DNA from: Promethearchaeota archaeon
GTDB lineage: Archaea; Asgardarchaeota; Lokiarchaeia; Sigynarchaeales; SOKP01
NCBI GenBank assembly: GCA_016839635.1
Contig: JAEOTV010000151.1
Coordinates: 1-32,461 of the forward strand
Direction: 5' to 3'
DNA length: 32,461 bases
In this document: piece by piece, positions 24,150 to 32,111 of the stretch
How the letters are laid out: the number at the start of each line of letters is the position of its first letter
Numbering within the stretch: the first letter of the stretch is position 1
The notes under the pieces: model-generated
Seen by the model: the letters and a program-made list of their open reading frames with translations, nothing else
Told to the model about the DNA's origin: nothing
The model's database searches: none
Translations under genes and position numbers: made by a program

Positions 24150-26249
24150 ATGAATGCTGAGGAGATAAGAATACCAAATATTAATGGTGTGATTTGCAAT
24201 CATTTAACCTTTCACAATCAAGATTTTGATATCATCGAAGGTCTTAATTCACTTCTGATTCGTCATATTCTTACAAACGATGCAAATTCTCTTCTTCTTT
24301 TTGGGAGGATGGTCGAGGGAAATCAATTTACCATGGCAGAAAAAATTAGATTAATTGAACTAGCATTAAAAATTACAGAGAAAAAAATTCCTATTATGGT
24401 GGGTTTTTATGATAATCAGGTTAATGTCATAATAGAACAGATTGAAAATTTGGGTAAGAAGTTTGAAGATCTAAACTTTATGATTTCTCCTCCAATATCT
24501 GAAAAAACATCAATAGATGGCATAAAATCTTATTTTGAAAATATTTTTAGTTCTATTACATCTAAAAATCATATTTATTTGATAAATAATCCACCTTTAT
24601 TTGCGGGAAATGAAATTGAACCAAGTCTATTAAAAAATCTGATAGAATTCCCAAATTTGAAAGGATTAGTTGATTCCTTTTATAACATTAAAAATTGTAA
24701 AGCTTATATTCAAAATTTAAATAACGAATTTTCTGTGATTTGTGGGATGGAAGAAAATTCTCAAACATTTCTTCAACTAATTCCATTAAACATGCGAAAA
24801 TACAGTGGAATTCTTTCTAGTCTTAGTAATTTGGTTAACCTGTGCTCAAAATTATATAATTATGCATTAGAAGACAATCTTTTAGAAATTCTACAAATAC
24901 AAGAACAAATAAATGATATTAGACATAAAATTTATGAAGTTAGAACTAATGAAGTAAAAGAGAAAATCGGGTTAAAATATGCTTTTCTTTATCTATATAA
25001 AGATTCTATATCGAAAAATAATACTGAAATAGTTAACATTTATGAAGAATTGGAAAATCAAATTGATCCGATAAGCAAAGGTAGAATCGAGGCTACAGTG
25101 AATCTATTACTCAATAATAAACAGATATATAAACTATATTTCCTTGGTAAAAAGGATCTTTACCAATTTGATGAAATTATTAATACCTTTTCAAATATTG
25201 AAGTTTTAGTTAAACAAGGTAAAGTAAACAAAATTAAAGGGCCTTATATTTTTGATGCTAATACACTTTATAGAGTAAATTTTGAAAATAATCACTTAGT
25301 TTTCAGATTTCGTACAAGTCAAATTTTCCAACTTGAAGATCTAATTAAAGAAAAACTCTTATATCCATTTTTGGATAAAACACTAAGCTCTAATGATATC
25401 GATTTAAGGCAGAAAGTAAAAGAAATAATTAATACTAAATCAGGATCATATCTTTTCAATAAAGAAAAACCTCCAATCATTCCTGTTTGTGATTTAATTT
25501 ATTATGATGAGACTAAGGAAACTGTTCCTTATATTTTCTCAGTAAATGAATATATTCGAGGAAAACCTTTATTTCAACTCATCAATCGATATATAAGTGA
25601 AGGAAAAAACTTATACACTAAAAAATTCTTAGATTTATTTAGTAATTTAGGTGAACTTTTAGGAAGATTACATATGGTAAAATTTGATTCATATTTTAGG
25701 ATTATTAGTAATATTGGCAAATCACATAAAATTTCTTATTCAGATTATTTTGAAAGTGAATTTGAACAAAGCCTCCAAAATGCAAAAAAAAATAAAATTG
25801 ATTTCTGCGATGAAATAAGGGCTTTTTACCAAGATAATAATTCATTAATAGAGGAAGAAAATGAATACGTTCTTTTACACAATGATTTTAAAAGCCAAAA
25901 TATTATTGTAAAAGAGGAATTAGGGTCTATAAAAATTAATGGTATTGTAGATTTTGATAACTGGTGTGTTGGTAGCCGGGCTCAAGATTTCATTAAAATT
26001 GATTATTGGATCTTAAAGCCTTTAAATAATCCTTCTTTTTATAGCTCTTTTTATGATGCTTATTCAAAATTTTGCACTATAGATAAAGTCTTTAAGAAAA
26101 AAATAGAATTATATAAATTAATCTGGCTTATAAATGAATATAATTTTGAATCAGAATTAATAAGAAAGACAGATCAGATGGATCTTATGAATACACCATC
26201 ATTGTCATTAGAAAATTATTTATTCGAAATAAAAGCAATAGTTCGGTAA
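24150..26249 (+). CDS. fusion: catalytically dead DapA/NAL-like aldolase domain plus APH-type kinase
   Basis: A 699-residue protein with two recognisable parts. Residues about 10-285 follow the dihydrodipicolinate synthase/N-acetylneuraminate lyase barrel: FGRMVEGNQFTMAEK, IPIMVGFYDN, YLINNPPLFAG and LKGLVDS. The catalytic positions are changed. The Tyr of YNxP is Asn146, the Schiff-base Lys of GIKD is Val174, and the Thr-Thr of GTTGE is Arg-Met. Residues about 365-690 are an aminoglycoside/choline-type kinase, with catalytic loop HNDFKSQN (577-584, Asp579) and metal motif DFDN (601-604). The kinase part looks active, so it likely phosphorylates a small alcohol or sugar while the barrel binds a ligand or serves as scaffold. 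AGGTT lies nine bases before the ATG. It is followed by a phosphatase gene 111 bases on. Confidence 0.75.
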   Translation: MNAEEIRIPNINGVICNHLTFHNQDFDIIEGLNSLLIRHILTNDANSLLLFGRMVEGNQFTMAEKIRLIELALKITEKKIPIMVGFYDNQVNVIIEQIENLGKKFEDLNFMISPPISEKTSIDGIKSYFENIFSSITSKNHIYLINNPPLFAGNEIEPSLLKNLIEFPNLKGLVDSFYNIKNCKAYIQNLNNEFSVICGMEENSQTFLQLIPLNMRKYSGILSSLSNLVNLCSKLYNYALEDNLLEILQIQEQINDIRHKIYEVRTNEVKEKIGLKYAFLYLYKDSISKNNTEIVNIYEELENQIDPISKGRIEATVNLLLNNKQIYKLYFLGKKDLYQFDEIINTFSNIEVLVKQGKVNKIKGPYIFDANTLYRVNFENNHLVFRFRTSQIFQLEDLIKEKLLYPFLDKTLSSNDIDLRQKVKEIINTKSGSYLFNKEKPPIIPVCDLIYYDETKETVPYIFSVNEYIRGKPLFQLINRYISEGKNLYTKKFLDLFSNLGELLGRLHMVKFDSYFRIISNIGKSHKISYSDYFESEFEQSLQNAKKNKIDFCDEIRAFYQDNNSLIEEENEYVLLHNDFKSQNIIVKEELGSIKINGIVDFDNWCVGSRAQDFIKIDYWILKPLNNPSFYSSFYDAYSKFCTIDKVFKKKIELYKLIWLINEYNFESELIRKTDQMDLMNTPSLSLENYLFEIKAIVR

Positions 26250-26360
26250 GTTAATAAACCCTTTTTAACAAAAATCCATATAAAAGATAGTAAAAACACC
26301 ATTTTTTTTTCTAATTATGGAAAAGAATTTTAAGTATAGAATTTAGTTTTAAAATAAATC

Positions 26361-27278
26361 ATGTCACGGTTTAATAGAGAGTTAAAATTCGCTATAAATA
26401 TTGTTAAGAAAGCATCAATGATAACAGAATGGTTTAGAAGAAAAGGATTCGTATCTTTTTTAAAGTCAGATCAATCACCAGTAACATTAGCAGATTTTGC
26501 TTCTCAAATATATATAGTTTCTCAATTAAAGGATTACTTCTCTAATGATGAGATAATAGCAGAAGAAGAGAATATGGATTTTATTAATAGCAAGGCAGAA
26601 AATCTGATAAATCAATGTTTCAATGAATTAAATTTGAAAAAATTAGAAAATGTAAAAGAAAATATTAGATTTCGAGGTAAACCTTCCGAGCGTCAATGGA
26701 CGGTAGATCCCATTGATGGTACAATCGGATACCAGAAGGGATTGTCTTATGCCGTAGGTATTGGCTTTATGATAAATTCAATCCCTAAGGTATGTGCTAT
26801 TGCAGTGCCAAATTATAACCAAAACCCATTGGCTGTTTTCACTGCAGAGGAAGGTCAAGGATCTCAAGTTTCGTATAATAATGAGAGTTTTGATCCTATT
26901 AGAGTAAGTCAAAATGAACTTATAAAAAATTCTCGTTTATGTCATTCTTTACATTATGATCAACCTTGGGTTCTTAATTTTGCAAAAAAAATTGGTATAA
27001 GGAACTTTATTCAAATTGATAGCATGGTAAAATTTTGTATGGTAGCTGATGGAACTGCTGACCTCTATATTAAACCCTTAGATGCGGCTCATTCATTTAC
27101 ATGGGATTTTCTGCCAGGAGATTTGATTGTAAAGGAAGCGGGAGGAAAAATTACAGATTTAAATAATGAACACTTAAATTTTAAAAAAGAAAAATGTTTA
27201 TGGACAGCACCGGGTATTATTGCTTCAAATGGTATCCTTCATGAAAAAATTTTAGATTTATATCAAACTAAATCATAA
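26361..27278 (+). CDS. inositol-monophosphatase-fold phosphatase, HAL2/SAL1-like 3'(2'),5'-bisphosphate nucleotidase
   Basis: A 305-residue lithium-sensitive-type phosphatase. Metal-site motifs are complete: SPVTLAD with Asp45, IIAEEE with Glu68 and Glu69, DPIDGT (116-121) and WD (248-249). Features closer to HAL2/SAL1 than to plain inositol monophosphatase are DQSPVTLADFASQ, AVPNY (148-152) and the segment IDSMVKFCMVADGTADLYIK. KEAGGKITD (258-266) completes the fold. HAL2-type enzymes remove the 3' phosphate of 3'-phosphoadenosine 5'-phosphate, clearing a by-product of sulphation and of CoA-derived phosphopantetheine transfer. The alternative is an inositol or sugar phosphatase serving the adjacent kinase. 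It lies after the fused kinase on the same strand and is convergent with the polymerase gene. Confidence 0.82.
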   Translation: MSRFNRELKFAINIVKKASMITEWFRRKGFVSFLKSDQSPVTLADFASQIYIVSQLKDYFSNDEIIAEEENMDFINSKAENLINQCFNELNLKKLENVKENIRFRGKPSERQWTVDPIDGTIGYQKGLSYAVGIGFMINSIPKVCAIAVPNYNQNPLAVFTAEEGQGSQVSYNNESFDPIRVSQNELIKNSRLCHSLHYDQPWVLNFAKKIGIRNFIQIDSMVKFCMVADGTADLYIKPLDAAHSFTWDFLPGDLIVKEAGGKITDLNNEHLNFKKEKCLWTAPGIIASNGILHEKILDLYQTKS

Positions 27279-27292
27279 TATAGGAAATCAAA

Positions 27293-28381
27293 TCAATTAA
27301 AGGCATAATTTAACAAATTTTTTTGTCGATTTTTTTGGATTCTCTCTAAGCTTGACAATTTAATCCCTACAAGCCGAACTTTTTTCTTGTTATTTAAAAA
27401 TTCTCTAAACAATTGTAAAATAATACTCAATACATAAAGCTCATCTTGTATATGAAATGGAAGAGTTTTTGAACGAGTATAAGTCTGAAAACCCTCAAAT
27501 CTTATCTTTAATGTGACAGTTTTATACATAATTTGGTGCTTTATAATTGATTTATGGATTTTCTTATTAATTTCTTCGAATTTTGATACTATTTCATTAA
27601 AATTTTCAGTATCAGTATAAAATGTCCTTTCTGCACTGATAGATTTCCTTTCTTCATGAAATTCTTTTACTTTACGATTATCTAAACCATTGGCGATATT
27701 CCATATCCATCTCCCATGCTTTCCAAATAACTCTATCATTTTGGGTAAAGGTGTTTTTATGATATCTCCAATTTTTTTTATTCCATTTTTATAATAATAA
27801 ACTTTAGATTTCTTACCAATCCCTGGGATACGAGTAATTTCCATATCATTTAGGAAATTAAGAATATTCTCAGGTTTTACAACTGTAACACCATTAGGTT
27901 TATTCTCATCAGACGCGATTTTAGCTATAGATTTTGTAGGTGCAATCCCTATTGAGATTGTGATGCCTACCTTTTCTAAGACTTTCTTCTGAATTTTTTT
28001 TGCAATTTTTTCAGCTTCATTATAATCTTTAGCCTTTTCAGTTAATTCTAAATACGCTTCATCAGCACCTACAATCTGGAACTCATCACTATAACTTTCA
28101 AGGATCTCCATTACTTCTTTAGACACTTTATGGTATTTATTACCATTAGGTCTTAGATAAATTCCATGAGGACATCTTCGATAAGCTTGAGATATAGGCA
28201 TGGCTGAATGAAGTCCATATTTTCTTGCTTTATAATTACATGTTGCTATAACACCCCTTCCTTGACCTTCTTTTGGATCTGCTCCTATTATAACGGGGCT
28301 ATCTTTATATTGTGGATTATCTCTTATTTCTACAGCCGCAAAAAAACAATCAAGATCACAGTGTAAAATAATGCGATTCAT
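27293..28381 (-). CDS. dinB: Y-family DNA polymerase (DinB/Dpo4 type)
   Basis: Translesion polymerase of 362 residues, close to the length of Sulfolobus Dpo4 (352). The catalytic acids are D9 (HCDLDCFF), D107 and E108 (GADEAYLEL). The palm/finger segments GVIATCNYKARKYGLHSAMP and the thumb helix-hairpin-helix MEITRIPGIGKKS are clear. The little-finger domain fills the C-terminal 130 residues. The last ten residues, QKNLLNYAFN, resemble a weak PCNA-interacting box but lack the paired aromatics of FEN1 here. It is divergent from the class II aldolase gene across 183 AT-rich bases and convergent with the phosphatase. No SOS-type operator is evident. Confidence 0.95.
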   Translation of the reverse strand: MNRIILHCDLDCFFAAVEIRDNPQYKDSPVIIGADPKEGQGRGVIATCNYKARKYGLHSAMPISQAYRRCPHGIYLRPNGNKYHKVSKEVMEILESYSDEFQIVGADEAYLELTEKAKDYNEAEKIAKKIQKKVLEKVGITISIGIAPTKSIAKIASDENKPNGVTVVKPENILNFLNDMEITRIPGIGKKSKVYYYKNGIKKIGDIIKTPLPKMIELFGKHGRWIWNIANGLDNRKVKEFHEERKSISAERTFYTDTENFNEIVSKFEEINKKIHKSIIKHQIMYKTVTLKIRFEGFQTYTRSKTLPFHIQDELYVLSIILQLFREFLNNKKKVRLVGIKLSSLERIQKNRQKNLLNYAFN

Positions 28382-28564
28382 TATTTAACGAAGGAGAATT
28401 ATTTGACATTAAATAGTGGTTTACAAATGTGATATTTATAATTAATATTTAAAAAAATAGACTTTCAAGAATTAATAGAAATAAATAAAATATATCTTTT
28501 AATGATAAAGCAAGGAAAATAATGTTCAAAATATATTTTTAATTAAGTTTTAATTATATAATTT

Positions 28565-29245
28565 ATGGCAGTAAATAAAGAAGAACAATTTCGTATTGAA
28601 GTTGTGAGAGGAGCAAAAGCAATTTTCTCAAAGGGATTAGTGGAAACTGGAGAAGGTAATGTTAGCGTAAAAAATGGTAAGAAAGAGGAATTTTTTATCA
28701 CCCCGTCTTTCAATCAATATGATACACTTAAAAAAGATGAAATTGTACATCTTGACTTTGAAGGAACTCCTCTAAGTGCTGGAAAACTGCCTTCAACCGA
28801 AGCAAAAATGCATATTGCTATTTATAAGTCAAGACCAAAAGTGCAAGCAATAATACACACACATTCACCTTTTGCAACAATGCTCTCAATCGTAGGAAAA
28901 GGTATACCAATTATTATGGAAGAAATGTATGCATTTTTGGGCGGATCTGTAGACATTTCTGATTTTGGAAAGGCGCAAACAGGAGAAATTGGAGATGTAG
29001 CTCTTAAAGCTCTAGGTATAAAGAACGCTGCATTATTAGCCAACCATGGTGTTATAGTGTGTGGAAAATCATTAGATCACGCTATTAAATTCGCTGAACT
29101 GGTAGAAAAACTTGCAAAAATGTATTGGGGTGCTTTACAGATTGGAAAACCAAACATTATCTCTGAAGAACATCTTGATCGATTTCAAAATATTTTTGAT
29201 AGTCTTTTTGCTAATTACCCTCGAAGTATGCGGACAAAGAAGTAA
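28565..29245 (+). CDS. class II aldolase/adducin family protein
   Basis: A 226-residue zinc-type aldolase, the normal size for L-fuculose-1-phosphate aldolase, L-ribulose-5-phosphate 4-epimerase and OtnC-type decarboxylases. The metal site is intact: E79 (PSTEAKMH), H98 and H100 (IHTHS) and H161 (ANHGV). GEGNVSVK (30-36) forms the phosphate-binding loop. It is a paralogue of the C-terminal domain of the fusion at 21581, sharing the GNVS, MHIAIY and LLANHG elements. The next gene, a xylose-isomerase-like barrel, begins 27 bases later, so the two probably form an operon. The exact substrate cannot be deduced. Confidence 0.88.
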   Translation: MAVNKEEQFRIEVVRGAKAIFSKGLVETGEGNVSVKNGKKEEFFITPSFNQYDTLKKDEIVHLDFEGTPLSAGKLPSTEAKMHIAIYKSRPKVQAIIHTHSPFATMLSIVGKGIPIIMEEMYAFLGGSVDISDFGKAQTGEIGDVALKALGIKNAALLANHGVIVCGKSLDHAIKFAELVEKLAKMYWGALQIGKPNIISEEHLDRFQNIFDSLFANYPRSMRTKK

Positions 29246-29263
29246 AAAAATAATAAGAATGAT

Positions 29264-29267
29264 GTGG
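29264..29267 (+). promoter_or_regulatory. GTGG ribosome-binding element deciding the start at 29273
   Basis: GTGG begins nine bases before ATG 29273 and in frame with it, identical in layout to 3674. Confidence 0.5.
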
Positions 29268-29272
29268 AAATT

Positions 29273-30103
29273 ATGGAATTGGGCATTAGTAGCTTAGGAC
29301 ATATTATCGATATTGCTCGTGATACTAAATTCAAGAATCTGATTGAGTTACAAATTAACGCTACAGAGCAATGCCTCGATTTCGCCGAAAATAATGATAT
29401 CGACATTGTAGAATTAGTAGTAGAACCACCTCAAATATTTCATAGGGAATACAAACAGAAATACATTAATCTAGTGAATTCCTATTCAATAAAGAAACAG
29501 GTTCATGGTCCTTATATTGATTTAAACCTTTGCTCTTATAATACTCATATATTTAAGGCATCAATTGAATCTTATATTGAAGCAATCAATCTTAGCTATC
29601 AAATTGATGCTAAAATTATAACAATTCATCCTGGATTAGCCAATTTTATGTTAAGTTCTATAAGAGAATTTAATAAAGAACAATTAAAAAAGGCTATTCA
29701 TAAATTATTGGATTTTACGAATAATCATAAATTATTAATCTGTTTAGAAAATATGCCTCAAAATTACCATATTTTAACCGATCATTTTGATATAAATGAA
29801 GTATACCGCGTTATTGATAGAGAGGATCTCTATTTAACTTATGATACAAGCCATTTTTATACGTGTGATGGAGATGTGAATAATTTATGGGCAAATTTTC
29901 ATCAAATTGTAAAAAATATTCATATTGTTGATAATTTCAGTAAAAATTCTGATACACACCCTCCTATCGGTACGGGAAAGATAGATTTTAAAGAAATTTT
30001 TGATGTATTTAGAAAATATAGATATAATGGACCAATTATTATTGAACTATCTTCAGCAAAATCATTAAATCAAAGTATAAATTATATAAAGAAATTTTTA
30101 TAA
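29273..30103 (+). CDS. xylose-isomerase-like TIM barrel (AP endonuclease family 2)
   Basis: A 276-residue barrel of the superfamily that includes endonuclease IV, hydroxypyruvate isomerase and tagatose epimerases. Candidate metal or active-site residues fall at strand ends: H78 (VHGPY), H119 (TIHPG), E159 (CLENMP), D191 and H194 (YDTSHF), H217 (IHIVDN) and E258 (IIIELS). The set resembles both endonuclease IV and sugar isomerases. The operon with a class II aldolase favours an isomerase or epimerase over a DNA-repair nuclease. The aldolase-isomerase order resembles the OtnC-OtnI pair of bacterial tetronate pathways, but that is an analogy from context. The start at ATG 29273 is preferred over GTG 29264. 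Confidence 0.8.
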   Translation: MELGISSLGHIIDIARDTKFKNLIELQINATEQCLDFAENNDIDIVELVVEPPQIFHREYKQKYINLVNSYSIKKQVHGPYIDLNLCSYNTHIFKASIESYIEAINLSYQIDAKIITIHPGLANFMLSSIREFNKEQLKKAIHKLLDFTNNHKLLICLENMPQNYHILTDHFDINEVYRVIDREDLYLTYDTSHFYTCDGDVNNLWANFHQIVKNIHIVDNFSKNSDTHPPIGTGKIDFKEIFDVFRKYRYNGPIIIELSSAKSLNQSINYIKKFL

Positions 30104-30147
30104 TACATTCTTAATTTTTAAAAGAAACCATTGTTTAATGAGTAAAT

Positions 30148-30543
30148 ATGCCAATAATATCTCTACAAGTTAGTGATGATTTGTTAGAAAGATTCGAGAA
30201 AGTAAGAAAATTAAGTGGTTTTACGTCTAAAAGTGAAGCTTTAAGAGATTCAATATTTAGTTTTATTGAAAAACACGAAAATTATGAAAATTTAGAAAAT
30301 GACATTTTGATAATGGCAATAAGTCTAGTATATCCCTTCAAAGAGTTAATAATTGATCAAATAACTGAATTATATTCAAGATTCCATCCTATTATAAAAA
30401 CTATAACTGATTGGCGCATAGCAGAAAAAAAAATTGAGTTACTCCTTGTCGTTGGAGAATTTTATAATTTAAAAGACCTTTATAAAGAATTAGCTAAGAT
30501 TAAAGACGTAAATTGTTCAATCCGTGAAATTCTTATTGATTAA
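30148..30543 (+). CDS. ribbon-helix-helix regulator, NikR-like architecture without nickel ligands
   Basis: A 131-residue protein. Residues 1-45 form a ribbon-helix-helix DNA-binding unit: PIISLQVSDDLLERFEKV, then SGFTSKSEALRDSIFSFI. The remaining 85 residues have the strand-helix pattern of an ACT-like effector domain, ending KIDVN-type as KIKDVNCSIREILI, as in NikR. In NikR, nickel is held by three histidines and one cysteine. Here the corresponding stretch (WRIAEKKIELLLVVGEF) has none, so nickel sensing is unlikely. It lies 44 bases after the isomerase-like gene on the same strand and may control that operon with a small-molecule ligand. It is convergent with nadC. Confidence 0.75.
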   Translation: MPIISLQVSDDLLERFEKVRKLSGFTSKSEALRDSIFSFIEKHENYENLENDILIMAISLVYPFKELIIDQITELYSRFHPIIKTITDWRIAEKKIELLLVVGEFYNLKDLYKELAKIKDVNCSIREILID

Positions 30544-30547
30544 GAGA

Positions 30548-31402
30548 TTAATCAAATCGAAGTGAAAAATCTACTTGTTCAGAAGGAAATTGAGTAATTA
30601 GACCTAAGCTTATAACGTCAGGTTCAGATAATAAATAATCTATAATATTATCTTGAGTTATTCCACCAGAAACCTCAATTATTATTTTATCCCGGAGATG
30701 ATGTTCTTTCAATGCATTAATAGCGTCTTCAACCTGATCTGGATCCATATTATCTAACATCACAATATCAGCTCCATTCTTAGCAGCAGTTAAAACATCT
30801 TCCACTTTTTCGATTTCTATCTCAATTTTTTTTGAAAAACTATTGTGTTTTTTAATATCATTTAACAACTTTTCAATTTCTCCATCATAATATTTTAAAT
30901 GAGTGTCTTTTAGGAGAACCATATCATCTAGAGAAAATCTATGAGTATCCGCAAATCCTAATTCAGCAGCTTTTTTCTCAAATATACGGATTCCAGGTGT
31001 AGTTTTTCGAGTACAAGCAATTTTAACATTTTTACCTGAGTCACTGATGATTTTGAAATACTTTCTAGCTGTTGTTGTTATAGCACTCATATGGGAAATT
31101 AAATTTAGTCCTGTTCTTTCTCCTAATAGAATATCTCGAGCATTTCCTTCTAATTCTACAAGTACATCTCCATTGTTAACTTCTTCTCCATCTTTTTTTT
31201 TAAAAATAGTAGAGACATTCAAAATATTATACAAAATTTTTAATTCTTCTAATCCTGATACATATCCAAAGCTTTTGGAGAAGATCTTTGCAGAAGCTTT
31301 TGCATTCTCCGGTATTATTTTAGAACTTACATCAATAAACATACAATCTTCTTGTAAAAAATTTTTAATTTTCTCTTCAATTAGAATCTTGTTGTAACTC
31401 AT
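30548..31402 (-). CDS. nadC: nicotinate-nucleotide pyrophosphorylase (quinolinate phosphoribosyltransferase)
   Basis: Converts quinolinate and PRPP to nicotinate mononucleotide, CO2 and pyrophosphate in de novo NAD synthesis. The 284 residues include GERTGLN (94-100), TRKTTPG (131-137), H154-R155 (DTHRFSL), KDTHLK (165-170) and the barrel strands VMLDNM and IEVSGGI, all typical. The C-terminal GLITQF replaces the more usual GxLTHS, a minor variant. The start is placed at ATG 31402, because the GTG at 31411 lies nine bases upstream in frame and fits the ribosome-binding pattern. No quinolinate synthase or aspartate oxidase/dehydrogenase gene is adjacent. It diverges from the hydrolase at 31458. 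Confidence 0.9.
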   Translation of the reverse strand: MSYNKILIEEKIKNFLQEDCMFIDVSSKIIPENAKASAKIFSKSFGYVSGLEELKILYNILNVSTIFKKKDGEEVNNGDVLVELEGNARDILLGERTGLNLISHMSAITTTARKYFKIISDSGKNVKIACTRKTTPGIRIFEKKAAELGFADTHRFSLDDMVLLKDTHLKYYDGEIEKLLNDIKKHNSFSKKIEIEIEKVEDVLTAAKNGADIVMLDNMDPDQVEDAINALKEHHLRDKIIIEVSGGITQDNIIDYLLSEPDVISLGLITQFPSEQVDFSLRFD

Positions 31403-31407
31403 ATTTC

Positions 31408-31411
31408 GCAC
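31408..31411 (-). promoter_or_regulatory. GTGC element nine bases before the nadC ATG
   Basis: On the reverse strand GTG starts nine bases before ATG 31402 and in frame. The fourth base is C rather than A or G, so it is the weakest of the six examples of this layout. Confidence 0.35.
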
Positions 31412-31457
31412 AAATCTATATGGTATTATTATTATAGTTTAAAAATTAAATAAAATT

Positions 31458-32096
31458 ATGGTAGAAAAAGAAAAACTATTCATTACAAATAACGAGATAA
31501 AGCTTGAAGCGGAATATTTTCTCTCACAAAATGACATAATAAATCCAGTAGTTTTAATTTGCCATCCTCATCCACAATATGGTGGGAACATGTATAATAA
31601 TGTTGTGTCTGGAGTTTTTAATAAACTAATTGAACATAGTATATCTTGCTTAAGGTTTAATTTTAGAGGAGTCGGAAGATCATTTGGAAATCATTCAGAT
31701 GGAACTGGAGAATTAGATGATGTGAAAGCATGTATTGATTTTTTAATAAATGAGAAGAATCATGAAAAAATAGTAATATGTGGTTATTCTTATGGTGCCG
31801 CTATAGGATGTTCAGCTATAAATTATTCAGATAAGGTTATCAGCTATATTTCTATCTCATTTCCTTGGGATTTTGTTGGCTCAAAATATAAAACACAATC
31901 ACAATCCAATAAACCAAAATTATTCATACAAGGTGATCAAGACACAGTTGCTAGATATGAAACATTTGAAAAAAATTATAATTTTTATATAAAGCCAAAA
32001 ATTAAAAAGATAATCGCTGGAGCAGACCATTTTTATTGGGGTTTTGAAGAACAAATTGCTAATGAAGTTTTGAGATTTTATAACTCGTTTATTTAG
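31458..32096 (+). CDS. alpha/beta hydrolase (dienelactone hydrolase-like)
   Basis: A 212-residue hydrolase with a complete catalytic triad. The nucleophile is Ser111 in GYSYG (109-113), the acid is Asp162 in GDQDTV (159-164), and the base is His191 in GADHFYWG. CHPHPQYGGNM (35-45) is a recurring feature of this small cytoplasmic subfamily, and RFNFRGVGRSFG (67-78) is the usual oxyanion-side segment. There is no signal peptide or lid domain. It likely cleaves an ester or thioester of unknown identity. The stop is followed by a decayed dehydrogenase fragment on the other strand. Confidence 0.88.
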   Translation: MVEKEKLFITNNEIKLEAEYFLSQNDIINPVVLICHPHPQYGGNMYNNVVSGVFNKLIEHSISCLRFNFRGVGRSFGNHSDGTGELDDVKACIDFLINEKNHEKIVICGYSYGAAIGCSAINYSDKVISYISISFPWDFVGSKYKTQSQSNKPKLFIQGDQDTVARYETFEKNYNFYIKPKIKKIIAGADHFYWGFEEQIANEVLRFYNSFI

Positions 32097-32111
32097 ATAT
32101 TTCAAGAGATT

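Noticed and set aside
29273..30103. Endonuclease IV
   Set aside because: The metal-site residues are compatible, but the operon with a class II aldolase favours a sugar isomerase or epimerase.
31920..32105. 61-codon minus-strand frame overlapping the hydrolase
   Set aside because: It is only the run-on of the decayed dehydrogenase frame, antisense to the hydrolase; the apparent TTG start is spurious.
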